This document shows positions 35,343 to 44,346 of a DNA stretch of 64,000 bases, one piece after another. Below the pieces are notes generated by a model, which saw nothing but the letters and a program-made list of their open reading frames with translations, was not told where the DNA came from and did not search any database. Made by a program: the position numbers and the translations under genes. The stretch comes from Bacteroidota bacterium. Its GTDB lineage: Bacteria > Bacteroidota > Bacteroidia > Bacteroidales > UBA10428. The stretch covers positions 248,001-312,000 of the forward strand of contig JAEZZA010000017.1 of the NCBI GenBank assembly GCA_023442525.1. Direction: 5' to 3'. Position 1 is the first letter of the stretch. Each line of letters opens with the position of its first letter.

Positions 35343-36089
35343 ATGAAGTTACTTGAAGGAAAAACAGCTATCGTTACTGGCGCCGCGAGAGGAATAGGCA
35401 AAGCAATTGCCTTAGCTTATGCAGCCGAAGGTGCAAACGTGGCTGTTACCGATCTGCGTATTGATGACAATGCAACTGAAACGGAGAAACAAATCAATGC
35501 CCTGGGAGTAAAATGTAAGGTTTATGCTTCCGATGCCAGTAATTTTGCGGATACGGAAAAAGTGGTTGAACAGGTCATTGCCGATTTCGGTAAGGTAGAC
35601 ATCCTGGTGAACAATGCCGGCATCACCCTGGATGCGCTTTTACTCCGTATGTCGGAACAGCAGTGGGATGCCGTAATTAATGTTAACCTTAAATCGGTAT
35701 TTAACTTTACCAAAGCCATCCAGCGTTATATGATCAAACAGCAGAGTGGTTCTATCATCAACATGAGTTCTGTTGTTGGAGTAGGCGGAAATGCAGGCCA
35801 GGCTAATTATTCAGCCTCCAAAGCCGGTATGATTGGCTTTACCAAATCGATTGCCATGGAACTCGGATCGAGAAATGTCCGTTGTAATGCTATTGCCCCC
35901 GGTTTTATCATAACCGAAATGACCAATAAATTACCTGAAGAGGTAAAAAAGGCATGGGCCGAAAAAATACCCCTGCGCAGAGGTGGCACAACTGAAGAGG
36001 TAGCTAAGGTGGCGTTGTTCCTCGCCTCCGATCTTTCTTCTTATGTAACGGGTCAGGTCATCGGTGTTTGCGGTGGAATGCGCACCTAA
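35343..36089 (+). CDS. fabG: 3-oxoacyl-[acyl-carrier-protein] reductase
   Basis: From the ATG at 35343 the protein has 248 residues, the normal length for FabG, which reduces 3-oxoacyl-ACP with NADPH in fatty acid synthesis. The NADP-binding TGAARGIG motif is at about 12, NNAGIT at 90, catalytic Ser in NMSSVVG (142-143), Y156 and K160 in YSASK, and IAPGFIITEM and GQVIGVCGGM close the C-terminus. The longer reading frame has a nonfamily N-terminus. The next gene starts within its stop codon. Confidence 0.93.
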   Translation: MKLLEGKTAIVTGAARGIGKAIALAYAAEGANVAVTDLRIDDNATETEKQINALGVKCKVYASDASNFADTEKVVEQVIADFGKVDILVNNAGITLDALLLRMSEQQWDAVINVNLKSVFNFTKAIQRYMIKQQSGSIINMSSVVGVGGNAGQANYSASKAGMIGFTKSIAMELGSRNVRCNAIAPGFIITEMTNKLPEEVKKAWAEKIPLRRGGTTEEVAKVALFLASDLSSYVTGQVIGVCGGMRT

Positions 36090-37051
36090 TGAATCGCAGT
36101 TCACTCGGGCTGATAATATTCACAATCTCCCTGCTTATTGCAGGGTCATGTAGTACCAGCTGGTTGACATTATCTGTGCTTCAACCGGCTGATACTGTTC
36201 TGCCCGCTTCCATTCAAAGTATTTCGGTAATACCGATGCCCGGTATTACTTCAACGGCTCAGCAGGATTCTATTGATAACGACCGGGATAAAGAGATAAA
36301 CTCCTATGAAACCAAAACATGTGTCATAAATGGCATTTATTCCATATTATCTTCTTCACCACGTTTTACCAGGGTGGTTCTCAGTGATACAAATACCGCA
36401 TGGTTTATTCATAATAAGGAAGTTCATTGGGAAGATCTGGCTACGGTTAGTAAACACGACCAGACCAACTGTGTTCTGCTGTTATCCAGAATGGCGAGTA
36501 CAGGTACCAGGTTATTTGATCCGTTCAGCGATGCATACGGGAATTACACAATTATTGAAACCCGGTTGCTATTCTGTAATCCACAAACCCAACAGTCTCT
36601 TGCACGATTTACATTTACAGATACAATTCGTGTAGCAGGAGTTTATGAGTCTGAAGGTATAAGTCAATTGTTTTGTTACGCTTATTACACTGCGGGAGAA
36701 TATATTGGAAAAAGACTGGCTCCTTACTGGATTGATGTAGACCGGGTAATATACCGCACACCCGGCAGGGATTTGAGAGACGCCGCTGAACTGGCTGCAA
36801 ATGGCAAATGGAGAAATGCAGGTTTGCTCTGGAGCGACCTGGTAACGCACCGAAAAGTGAAAATCGCATCAAGAGCGGCTTTTAACCTGGCGTTTGCATT
36901 CGAACGTGATGACGATCTTGAGCAGGCCTGGTTGTGGCTTGAATATGCCGATAGTCTTCGGTCGAACAGCCTAAGCAGCGCATATAGGAAGGTTTTGCGT
37001 AAACGACTGAACGACAGGGAAATATTAACCAGGCAAATGAAAGGAAATTAG
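36089..37051 (+). CDS. DUF6340 lipoprotein with C-terminal TPR-like helices
   Basis: The 320-residue protein starts at an ATG that shares one base with the fabG stop (TAATGA), so translation is coupled. It has an N-terminal lipoprotein signal ending AGSC. The body resembles DUF6340, a beta-rich domain found in Bacteroidota, and the C-terminal part (residues about 225-310) has TPR-like helices (AAELAANGKWRNAGLLWSDL; RAAFNLAFAFERDDDLEQAW). It is probably on the periplasmic or outer membrane. Its job is unknown. Confidence 0.83.
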   Translation: MNRSSLGLIIFTISLLIAGSCSTSWLTLSVLQPADTVLPASIQSISVIPMPGITSTAQQDSIDNDRDKEINSYETKTCVINGIYSILSSSPRFTRVVLSDTNTAWFIHNKEVHWEDLATVSKHDQTNCVLLLSRMASTGTRLFDPFSDAYGNYTIIETRLLFCNPQTQQSLARFTFTDTIRVAGVYESEGISQLFCYAYYTAGEYIGKRLAPYWIDVDRVIYRTPGRDLRDAAELAANGKWRNAGLLWSDLVTHRKVKIASRAAFNLAFAFERDDDLEQAWLWLEYADSLRSNSLSSAYRKVLRKRLNDREILTRQMKGN

Positions 37052-37053
37052 AG

Positions 37054-38283
37054 ATGTACAATCTGGTGTTTTTCATAATTGTGGCGATTGTGGTAACAGA
37101 TTTTATTCTTGAACGTATTTTGCATTATCTCAACCGGAAAAGCATGCATAACGAGCTGCCCGAAGAATTGAGCGATGTATATGATGCGGAACAGTATCGC
37201 AAACAACAAGAATACAAGAAATCTAACGACCGCTTTGGTACTCTTACCAGTTCAGTAAGCCTTGTATTGATTCTTCTGATGCTTTTTTTAGGCGGCTTTA
37301 GGCTGGTAGATTCCTGGGCCGGAGAATTAACAGGGAATCCTATTCTTCTTGTGATTATATTCTTTGCCATATTAGGAATTGCATCCGATTTGATTTCCAC
37401 CCCTTTTTCATTGTACGATATTTTTGTTATTGAAGAAAAATTCGGATTCAACCGGATGACACCCAAAACCTTCATTACTGATAAAATTAAGGGTTGGATA
37501 CTTGCCGCGATAATAGGCGGTGGACTCCTTGCGCTTATTGTATGGTTTTATTACCAGACAGGAACCATGTTCTGGCTCTATGCCTGGATTCTGGCCACAG
37601 TATTCACGGTTTTCATGGCTATGTTTTACTCATCGCTCATTGTGCCCTTGTTTAATAAGCAGAAACCCCTGGATGAAGGCATGCTGCGCGAAGCCATAGA
37701 ATCATTTTCGAAAAAAGCCGGTTTTAAACTCAAAAACGTCTATGTGATAGATGGTTCAAAAAGGTCGACCAAATCAAATGCTTATTTCACAGGCCTGGGA
37801 CCTAAAAAGAGAATTGTTTTATACGATACTCTGATAAAGGATTTATCTGTTGATGAGATTGTTGCCGTGCTTGCTCATGAAATAGGACATTATAAGAAAA
37901 AACATATCTATACCGGTTTAATTGCCGGAATTATTCAGACAGGACTTACTCTTTTCATTCTTTCATTACTTATTGCAAAACCTTCGCTTTCTGAGGCACT
38001 GGGCAGTACCGAACCGAATTTCCATCTGGGTTTGATAGCATTCGGTATTTTATACAGTCCGATATCGCTGGTTACCGGCTTGCTAATGAATTTTATTTCG
38101 AGGAAGAATGAATATGCAGCCGACCGGTTTGTGAAGGAAATGGATAACCCGGAAGCCTTGATCAGCGCATTAAAGAAATTATCGTCGAAGAATCTTAGTA
38201 ATCTTACGCCACATCCGGCTTATGTGTTTTTTCATTATTCGCATCCAACCGTGCTGCAAAGAATAAGAGCCTTACGAAAATAA
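37054..38283 (+). CDS. M48-family zinc metalloprotease, Ste24-like
   Basis: The 409-residue membrane protease has several hydrophobic segments (near 4-20, 66-85, 95-112, 148-165, 170-195, and later) and the zinc motif HEIGH with H275, E276 and H279, plus a third ligand in NEYAADRF near 352. This fits the CAAX prenyl protease / Ste24-type M48 peptidases, which in bacteria take part in membrane protein quality control. It begins two bases after the DUF6340 gene. Confidence 0.93.
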   Translation: MYNLVFFIIVAIVVTDFILERILHYLNRKSMHNELPEELSDVYDAEQYRKQQEYKKSNDRFGTLTSSVSLVLILLMLFLGGFRLVDSWAGELTGNPILLVIIFFAILGIASDLISTPFSLYDIFVIEEKFGFNRMTPKTFITDKIKGWILAAIIGGGLLALIVWFYYQTGTMFWLYAWILATVFTVFMAMFYSSLIVPLFNKQKPLDEGMLREAIESFSKKAGFKLKNVYVIDGSKRSTKSNAYFTGLGPKKRIVLYDTLIKDLSVDEIVAVLAHEIGHYKKKHIYTGLIAGIIQTGLTLFILSLLIAKPSLSEALGSTEPNFHLGLIAFGILYSPISLVTGLLMNFISRKNEYAADRFVKEMDNPEALISALKKLSSKNLSNLTPHPAYVFFHYSHPTVLQRIRALRK

Positions 38284-38314
38284 AATACCCCGCTAAAAGC
38301 AGGTTATCCATTTG

Positions 38315-38387
38315 AGCGGCAAATGGGTCTCGAACCCACGACCTTGAGCTTGGGAAGCTCACGCTCTACCGACTGAGCTATTGCCGC
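38315..38387 (-). tRNA. tRNA-Gly (anticodon CCC)
   Basis: On the minus strand acceptor GCGGCAA pairs with TTGCCGC, the anticodon stem TGAGC/GCTCA encloses loop TTCCCAA with anticodon CCC, and the T arm has loop TTCGAGA. The discriminator base is T, and the 3' CCA is not encoded. It is the second tRNA of a two-gene minus-strand cluster. Confidence 0.96.
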
Positions 38388-38396
38388 ATGATACTG

Positions 38397-38470
38397 AGCC
38401 TCTCAGGGGATTTGAACCCCCGACCTGCGGTTTACGAAACCGCCGCTCTAACCAGCTGAGCTAAAGAGGC
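38397..38470 (-). tRNA. tRNA-Thr (anticodon CGT)
   Basis: The 74-base minus-strand cloverleaf has acceptor GCCTCTT/GAGAGGC, anticodon stem GCGGT/ACCGC with loop TTCGTAA and anticodon CGT, and a T arm with loop TTCAAAT. The discriminator is T, and CCA is not encoded. It lies nine bases upstream of tRNA-Gly. Confidence 0.96.
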
Positions 38471-38520
38471 AGATTAAAGGGGTGACAAAAATATAAATAT
38501 TAGGTGATTGAACAAAGAAG

Positions 38521-38528
38521 TAAATTTG
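38521..38528 (+). promoter_or_regulatory. Candidate -7 element for cinA
   Basis: TAAATTTG is an exact TAnnTTTG, ending 11 bases before the ATG at 38540. No -33 box at normal spacing. Confidence 0.4.
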
Positions 38529-38539
38529 AAATTTAAACT

Positions 38540-39784
38540 ATGAATGCTGAGATTATTACAATTGGTGATGAATTACTGATCGGTCAGGTTGTCGATACAA
38601 ATTCTGCATATATCGCATCGCGGTTGAACCTGATAGGAATCAGGGTGGTTCAAATTACTTCGGTTGCAGACCAAAGCGATAAAATTGTTCAGGCCGTGGA
38701 TTCGGCATTTACCCGTGCCAATCTTGTGATTTGTACCGGAGGCCTGGGTCCTACCAACGACGATATTACCAAACTAACGCTGGCAGAATATTTCAACATG
38801 AAATTGATAATGAATCCGTATGTGGTCGACCAGATTCGCGGATTGCTCGAAAGCAGGGGATATGAAGTTGTTGAACGGAGCCTGAAACAAGCCGAATTGC
38901 CGGACGGATGCGAGGTGCTGCCCAATAGTGCAGGGACCGCCCAGGGTATGTGGTTTGTAAAGGAAGACAAGCACCTGATATCATTACCGGGTGTGCCCTA
39001 TGAAGTGAAAGCCATTTGGTATGAAGGGCTCGAAGATCTTCTGAAAGAAAGGTTTCCGTTACCCGCGTTAAGACACTTTACGGTTCTTACAAACGGAATT
39101 CCGGAATCAAAAATGGCTGATCTTATTGCAGAATGGGAAAATAATCTTCCGGGCAATATAAAACTCGCTTATCTGCCATCGCCCGGTATATTAAGATTAC
39201 GCCTTACCGGACTGATTGTTGACGAATCCGATGTGAACCGGGTAATCCGGGAAGAAGTTAAAAAACTCGAATCGATAATCGGAGAGCATGTATTTGGTTA
39301 TAATGATGATCGGCCGGAAACAGTTCTTCAAGATTTATTATTAAACGAAAATCTTACTGTTTCGACCGCGGAAAGTTGCACGGGTGGCATGATCGGTGCA
39401 ACAATCACGTCTGTCCCCGGCTCATCGGCTTACTATAAAGGTGGTGTAGTGGTATATTCGAACGAGGTGAAAACCAGTGAGCTTAGTGTAAGTCCGTACA
39501 CACTTATAATGAACGGTGCTGTAAGTCAGCCTGTTGTTGAGCAAATGGCAGACGGAGTTCGCAGCCGCTTTAATACTGATTTTGCCGTATCGGTCAGCGG
39601 AATTGCAGGTCCGGACGGAGGTACAACGGAGAAGCCGGTCGGAACAACCTGGATTGCAGTGGCTTCAAAAAATAAAATTGTTTCAGCTGTTTATAACTTT
39701 GGGGATGAAAGAAGCCGAAATATTCAAAAGGCCACCGTTGCTGCTTTACTAATGCTACGAAAAGAGATACTTTCGTGTTTATAA
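38540..39784 (+). CDS. cinA: CinA-family nicotinamide-nucleotide amidohydrolase
   Basis: The 414-residue protein joins an N-terminal MoCF/COG1058 domain (about 1-170; IITIGDELLIGQVVDTNSAY; TGGLGPTNDDITK) to a C-terminal CinA amidase domain (about 250-410; VSTAESCTGGMIGATITSVP; VSVSGIAGPDGGT). The C-terminal part deamidates NMN in pyridine-nucleotide salvage; the N-terminal part has ADP-ribose pyrophosphatase activity in characterised homologues. Length and domains match the full family. Confidence 0.95.
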   Translation: MNAEIITIGDELLIGQVVDTNSAYIASRLNLIGIRVVQITSVADQSDKIVQAVDSAFTRANLVICTGGLGPTNDDITKLTLAEYFNMKLIMNPYVVDQIRGLLESRGYEVVERSLKQAELPDGCEVLPNSAGTAQGMWFVKEDKHLISLPGVPYEVKAIWYEGLEDLLKERFPLPALRHFTVLTNGIPESKMADLIAEWENNLPGNIKLAYLPSPGILRLRLTGLIVDESDVNRVIREEVKKLESIIGEHVFGYNDDRPETVLQDLLLNENLTVSTAESCTGGMIGATITSVPGSSAYYKGGVVVYSNEVKTSELSVSPYTLIMNGAVSQPVVEQMADGVRSRFNTDFAVSVSGIAGPDGGTTEKPVGTTWIAVASKNKIVSAVYNFGDERSRNIQKATVAALLMLRKEILSCL

Positions 39785-39801
39785 ATATTTTTTCAGGGAA
39801 G

Positions 39802-39832
39802 TTGGAATTCTAAAAAAAAATAGCGTTCTTTG
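39802..39832 (+). promoter_or_regulatory. Probable promoter of the L28-L33 operon
   Basis: TTG at 39802-39804 is followed after 20 bases by GTTCTTTG (39825-39832), which keeps the TTTG part of the -7 element but not the TA. Spacing fits a Bacteroidota promoter, and the ATG is 36 bases downstream. Confidence 0.4.
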
Positions 39833-39868
39833 CAACCTGTTTTTAGAAAGCGAATAAACTGATTTATA

Positions 39869-40111
39869 ATGTCAAGAATTTGTCAGATTACAGGGAAGGT
39901 TGCGATGGTTGGAAATAATGTATCGCATTCCAAGCGCAGAACCAAAAGGACTTTTGATGTCAATTTATTTGATAAGAAGTTTTTTCTTCCTGAAGAAAAC
40001 CGTTGGGTTAGCTTAAGGGTTTCAGCCGCGGGTATGAGAATTATCAATAAAGTAGGCTTGAAAAAAGCGCTCGAAGAAGCCCGGGTAAAAGGGTATATCA
40101 ATAACTATTAA
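39869..40111 (+). CDS. rpmB: 50S ribosomal protein L28
   Basis: The 80-residue protein begins MSRICQITGKVAMVGNNVSH and continues SKRRTKRTFDVNLFDKKFFL, the usual L28 sequence of Bacteroidota. It is the first gene of a three-gene operon with L33 and a DUF4295 gene. Confidence 0.97.
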   Translation: MSRICQITGKVAMVGNNVSHSKRRTKRTFDVNLFDKKFFLPEENRWVSLRVSAAGMRIINKVGLKKALEEARVKGYINNY

Positions 40112-40129
40112 TAAACAGCACGTCAGGAT

Positions 40130-40312
40130 ATGGCAAAAAAAGGTAACAGGATTCAGGTAATTCTTGAGTGCACCGAACACAAGAACAGCGGACTACCGGG
40201 TATGTCGAGGTATATTACTACCAAAAACCGGAAGAATACTCCCGAAAGGCTTGAATTAAAAAAGTACAACCCGGTTTTGAAAAAAATAACCGTACATCGT
40301 GAAATAAAATAA
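40130..40312 (+). CDS. rpmG: 50S ribosomal protein L33
   Basis: The 60-residue protein has the L33 fold sequence (RIQVILECTEHKNSG; YITTKNRKNTPERLELKKYN). Only one Cys is present, so the CxxC pairs that bind zinc are missing; this is the zinc-free type. It lies 18 bases after rpmB. Confidence 0.96.
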   Translation: MAKKGNRIQVILECTEHKNSGLPGMSRYITTKNRKNTPERLELKKYNPVLKKITVHREIK

Positions 40313-40317
40313 TTGTC

Positions 40318-40473
40318 ATGGCAAAGAAAGTAATAGCAACACTGAAGACCGGAGCCGGAAAAAGCTTTGCAAAATGCGTGAAGATGGTGAAATCACCAAA
40401 GACCAACGCTTATATTTTCAAGGAAGAGATCGTTCATGTGGATCATGTAAAGGATTTCTTAGGAGAGAAATAG
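40318..40473 (+). CDS. DUF4295 small ribosome-associated protein
   Basis: A 51-residue basic protein begins MAKKVIATLKTGAGKSFAKC and ends HVDHVKDFLGEK, matching DUF4295, a small family found after rpmB-rpmG in Bacteroidota. Its start lies five bases after the rpmG stop. A strong terminator follows at 40498. It is likely a ribosome-associated protein, but its exact role is not known to me. Confidence 0.88.
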   Translation: MAKKVIATLKTGAGKSFAKCVKMVKSPKTNAYIFKEEIVHVDHVKDFLGEK

Positions 40474-40497
40474 GGAAAAATTTCCGATATGAATAAT

Positions 40498-40530
40498 GGC
40501 TTTCTTTGGATGAAGAAGGCCTTTTTTTTT
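40498..40530 (+). terminator. Rho-independent terminator of the L28-L33-DUF4295 operon
   Basis: A ten-pair stem (40498-40507 with 40512-40521, containing G-T pairs) has a GGAT loop and is followed by nine T residues. The longer ORF start for ftsY at 40506 lies in this hairpin, which argues against it. Confidence 0.9.
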
Positions 40531-40553
40531 ATTTTCTAAATTCTAATTACCCA

Positions 40554-41498
40554 ATGGCTCTATTCGGATTATTCGGTAAAAAAAAGGAAAGCCTCGACCG
40601 GGGACTTGAAAAAACAAGGGAAAGCGTAGTTAAACGTATATCCCGGGCTGTTATTGGAAAATCAACCGTGGATGATGAAGTGCTCGATAATCTTGAGGAA
40701 GCTCTTATCTCATCCGATGTCGGAGTTAATACCACACTGCGTATCATACAGCGACTCCAGTCGCGTGTTAACCGCGATAAATACCTGAACACCGATGAAC
40801 TGAACCTGATTCTCAGGGAAGAAGTCAGTGCACTGCTCGAAGAGACAAAGGAAGGACAAAGTATCGATTTTGAGTCGCACCTCCCCGCCAAGCCTTATAT
40901 TATAATGGTTGTGGGAGTGAACGGGGTTGGAAAAACAACCACCATCGGAAAACTTGCATGGCATTACCGTAATGCAGGAAAAAAAGTGCTTCTTGGCGCT
41001 GCCGATACGTTTCGTGCCGCGGCAATCGATCAACTTACCATTTGGGCACAACGCGCCGAAGTTCCGCTGGTTAAACAACAAATGGGCAGCGATCCGGCTT
41101 CCGTGGCCTACGATACCGTTTCTTCAGCAGTTTCAGGAGGAGCTGACGTGGTAATTATTGATACTGCAGGCCGGCTTCACAACAAGGCCAATCTTATGAG
41201 TGAACTTTCGAAAATCAAAAGAGTGGTTCAGAAAGTAATTCCTGATGCCCCCCATGAGGTATTACTGGTGCTCGACGGATCTACGGGACAAAATGCCTTT
41301 GAACAGGCCCGCCAGTTTACTGAAGCCACACAGGTCAACGGATTAGCTATTACCAAACTCGATGGAACAGCAAAAGGTGGTGTAGTGATAGGCATATCCG
41401 ACCAGTTCAAAATTCCCGTTCGATACATTGGTATTGGCGAAAAAATGGAAGATCTGCAGATATTCGACAGGGCTGCATTCATCGAGGCTTTATTTTAA
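40554..41498 (+). CDS. ftsY: Signal recognition particle receptor FtsY
   Basis: From the ATG at 40554 the protein has 314 residues: a short amphipathic N-terminus (MALFGLFGKKKESL) replacing the acidic A domain, then the N and G domains. GTPase motifs are GVNGVGKTTTIGKLA near 121, DTFRAAAIDQL near 149, DTAGRLHNK near 203 and TKLDGTAKGG near 261. It docks SRP-bound ribosomes to the Sec translocon. A terminator lies just upstream, so it has its own promoter. Confidence 0.96.
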   Translation: MALFGLFGKKKESLDRGLEKTRESVVKRISRAVIGKSTVDDEVLDNLEEALISSDVGVNTTLRIIQRLQSRVNRDKYLNTDELNLILREEVSALLEETKEGQSIDFESHLPAKPYIIMVVGVNGVGKTTTIGKLAWHYRNAGKKVLLGAADTFRAAAIDQLTIWAQRAEVPLVKQQMGSDPASVAYDTVSSAVSGGADVVIIDTAGRLHNKANLMSELSKIKRVVQKVIPDAPHEVLLVLDGSTGQNAFEQARQFTEATQVNGLAITKLDGTAKGGVVIGISDQFKIPVRYIGIGEKMEDLQIFDRAAFIEALF

Positions 41499-41528
41499 CC
41501 ATTTCGTATTAGTTTCGGTCAGAAAGAA

Positions 41529-41536
41529 TAAATTTG
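41529..41536 (+). promoter_or_regulatory. Candidate -7 element for the first amino acid permease
   Basis: TAAATTTG, an exact TAnnTTTG, ends 26 bases before the ATG at 41563. No clear -33 box was found. Confidence 0.4.
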
Positions 41537-41562
41537 ATATACCCTAACTACTCGTAGCATTT

Positions 41563-43008
41563 ATGAATTTATTCAGGACAAAACCTATCGATCAATTACT
41601 GCAAGAAGCAGGAGATAAGGAGCATGGATTTAAAAGAGCATTAGGAGGTACCAGCCTGGTTCTATTGGGAATCGGGGCAATAATAGGAACCGGAATTTTT
41701 GTCCTTACCGGCACTGTGGCAGCTAATTACGCAGGTCCTGCCCTGATGTTATCCTTTGTTATTTCGGCTTTGGGATGTGTATTTGCAGGCCTTTGCTACG
41801 CCGAATTTGCTTCAATGATACCCATTTCTGGCAGTGCATACACGTACTCCTATGCAACATTGGGGGAGTTTATAGCCTGGATCATAGGATGGGATCTGAT
41901 CCTCGAATATCTGTTCGCTTCATCCACAGTTGCAGTTGGCTGGTCGGGTTATGTGGTTAGCTTTCTGCACGATTATAATATTAATATCCCGGCACAATTA
42001 TGCAACGCTCCGATCGACTTCGTTAAGGGTGAGGGTTGGATTCTCACCGGCAGCATTATTAATTTCCCCGCTGTTTTTATCATTGCAATATGCTCAACTC
42101 TTCTTGTTATCGGGATTAGAGAATCGGCAGGATTCAACAATTTAATTGTTGCGATAAAAGTAACTGTAATTCTGCTGTTTATAGGCTTCGGACTTTCTTA
42201 CATAGATACTTCAAATTGGAAACCATTTATTCCGCCAAATCCGACTGGTGAATTCGGAAATTTCGGATTCAGCGGAGTTCTCCGAGGGGCAGCAGTGATA
42301 TTTTTTGCTTATATAGGCTTCGATGCTGTATCTACCGCCGCTCAGGAGGCTAAAAACCCACAGCGCGACATGCCGGTCGGAATACTCGGATCGCTGCTTA
42401 TTTGTACTTTGCTATATGTGGTTGTTTCAGGAATACTTACCGGTATTGTTCACTATACCGAATTAAACGTTCCTGCTCCCCTGGCCCTGGCCATCGATCG
42501 AACGGGTGAAGCACTGATATGGCTGAGACCATGGATCAAAATAGGAGCTATTGCGGGACTTAGCTCGGTAATCCTTGTAATGCTGATGGGGCAACCCAGA
42601 ATATTTTTTACAATGGCTAACGATGGACTGTTACCCAAAAACTTTTCGAAAGTGCACCCGAAATTTCGCACTCCCTATATTACCACTATCATCACAGGTA
42701 TTGTATCGTGCATTTTTGCCGGTTTGTTGCCGATAAACATCCTGAGTGAACTTGTATCGATTGGTACCTTGCTTGCTTTCACTATTGTTTGTATCAGTAT
42801 CATTGTATTACGCAGAAATAAGCCCGAAATACATCGCCCGTTTAAGACTCCGTGGGTTCCGGTAGTTCCCATTCTGGGCGCTGTTATTTGCCTGCTTCAG
42901 ATGTTAAGCCTGCCCTGGGAAACCTGGGAACGACTTCTCATTTGGATGGGATTGGGACTCGTAATTTATTTTACCTACAGCAAGCGAAAAAGCAAGCTTT
43001 CATCTTAA
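41563..43008 (+). CDS. APC-family amino acid permease, copy 1
   Basis: The 481-residue membrane protein has about twelve hydrophobic segments and the APC signature GIGAIIGTGIFVLTGTVAA near residue 38, with FVISALGCVFAGLCYAEFAS and YIGFDAVSTAAQEAKNPQRD further on. It resembles the cationic/branched amino acid transporters of the CAT/YfnA type. A second, longer member lies at 54151. The substrate is not known. Confidence 0.92.
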   Translation: MNLFRTKPIDQLLQEAGDKEHGFKRALGGTSLVLLGIGAIIGTGIFVLTGTVAANYAGPALMLSFVISALGCVFAGLCYAEFASMIPISGSAYTYSYATLGEFIAWIIGWDLILEYLFASSTVAVGWSGYVVSFLHDYNINIPAQLCNAPIDFVKGEGWILTGSIINFPAVFIIAICSTLLVIGIRESAGFNNLIVAIKVTVILLFIGFGLSYIDTSNWKPFIPPNPTGEFGNFGFSGVLRGAAVIFFAYIGFDAVSTAAQEAKNPQRDMPVGILGSLLICTLLYVVVSGILTGIVHYTELNVPAPLALAIDRTGEALIWLRPWIKIGAIAGLSSVILVMLMGQPRIFFTMANDGLLPKNFSKVHPKFRTPYITTIITGIVSCIFAGLLPINILSELVSIGTLLAFTIVCISIIVLRRNKPEIHRPFKTPWVPVVPILGAVICLLQMLSLPWETWERLLIWMGLGLVIYFTYSKRKSKLSS

Positions 43009-43034
43009 GTGCTAATATTTGATTTTTAACGTTT

Positions 43035-44339
43035 ATGCAGGTTAGAGGTAAAACCATCCGTGTGATTACACTCGGATGTTCAAAAAATGTTGTCGACTCT
43101 GAAGTCTTGCTTGGCCAGCTCAAATCGAACCGTATAAAGGTTTCCAATGATGACAGCGGTGATGAAAAAGCCCATGTGGTCATTATAAACACTTGTGGTT
43201 TTATAAAAGACGCAAAACAGGAATCCATTGATACAATCCTTCGGTTTATCCGGGCAAAAGAAGACGGTCTGGTCGATCATGTACTGGTGATGGGTTGTTT
43301 GTCGGAACGATATAAAAAAGACTTGCAAAATGAAATTCCCGATGTTGATAAATACTTTGGAGTCAATGATCTGGAATCGGTTATTCAACATCTTGGTTTA
43401 AACTACAGAAAAGAAATACCAGGCGACCGGTTGATCACGACCCCGTCACATTATGCCTATCTGAAGATATCGGAAGGATGCGACCGCCGCTGCTCTTTCT
43501 GCGCCATCCCACTCATCAGGGGAAAACATGTTTCCAAACCTGCGGAATTGCTGGTGACTGAAGCTGAAAACCTGGCACGTAAAGGTGTTAAAGAACTGAT
43601 CCTTGTAGCCCAGGATCTGACGCGGTATGGAATGGATCTAACGGGAAGGCAGGAACTTCCGGATCTGTTGGAAAAACTGTCGGATGTTCCGGGTATTGAA
43701 TGGATCCGGTTACACTATGCATACCCGGCACGATTTCCCCGGAAAATTATCGATATAATGAAAGACCGTCCTAATATTTGCAGGTACCTGGATATTCCAT
43801 TCCAGCACAACAGCGATAAAGTACTTAAAATGATGCGAAGGGGGCACACAGCCGAACAGAATTATAAGCTCATTGATTATCTCCGGAATAAATTACCCGA
43901 TATAACCCTCAGAACAACCTTGATTGCTGGTCACCCTGGTGAAACGGTGCGGGATTTCAGAGAACTGGAAAAATTTGTCGAAACCGTACGATTTGATCGG
44001 CTCGGTGTTTTTACTTATTCGGCCGAAGAAGATACATATGCAGCCAGGATGTTTAGAGATACCATTCCTGAGAAGGTTAAGAAAGAACGGGCAGATCACC
44101 TTATGGGAATTCAGCAATCCATATCATTAGATTTGAATTATAAAAAGATAGGGGATTCAGTTAAAGTATTAATTGATGGAAGGGCAGGGGAGTACTGGGT
44201 AGGTCGTACCGAGCAGGATTCTCCAGAGATTGATAATGAGGTGCTCATTACAGCAAATGAAACCGCGCCTGCTACAGGGACTTTTAAAACCGTCCGTATA
44301 ACAGGCGCGGAGGAATTTGACCTGTATGGAAGCCTCTGA
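43035..44339 (+). CDS. rimO: Ribosomal protein S12 methylthiotransferase
   Basis: The 434-residue radical SAM enzyme methylthiolates Asp88/89 of ribosomal protein S12. The N-terminal UPF0004 domain has Cys at 15, 54 and 88 for the auxiliary cluster; the radical SAM motif is C149, C153 and C156 (CDRRCSFCAIPLIRG); and a C-terminal TRAM domain begins near 370. Domains, motifs and length match RimO rather than MiaB. Confidence 0.95.
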   Translation: MQVRGKTIRVITLGCSKNVVDSEVLLGQLKSNRIKVSNDDSGDEKAHVVIINTCGFIKDAKQESIDTILRFIRAKEDGLVDHVLVMGCLSERYKKDLQNEIPDVDKYFGVNDLESVIQHLGLNYRKEIPGDRLITTPSHYAYLKISEGCDRRCSFCAIPLIRGKHVSKPAELLVTEAENLARKGVKELILVAQDLTRYGMDLTGRQELPDLLEKLSDVPGIEWIRLHYAYPARFPRKIIDIMKDRPNICRYLDIPFQHNSDKVLKMMRRGHTAEQNYKLIDYLRNKLPDITLRTTLIAGHPGETVRDFRELEKFVETVRFDRLGVFTYSAEEDTYAARMFRDTIPEKVKKERADHLMGIQQSISLDLNYKKIGDSVKVLIDGRAGEYWVGRTEQDSPEIDNEVLITANETAPATGTFKTVRITGAEEFDLYGSL

Positions 44340-44346
44340 TCGTTAA

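Noticed and set aside
36068..36089. A start of the DUF6340 gene inside fabG at 36068.
   Set aside because: The ATG at 36089 gives a proper lipoprotein signal and a stop-start overlap; the longer form adds non-signal residues.
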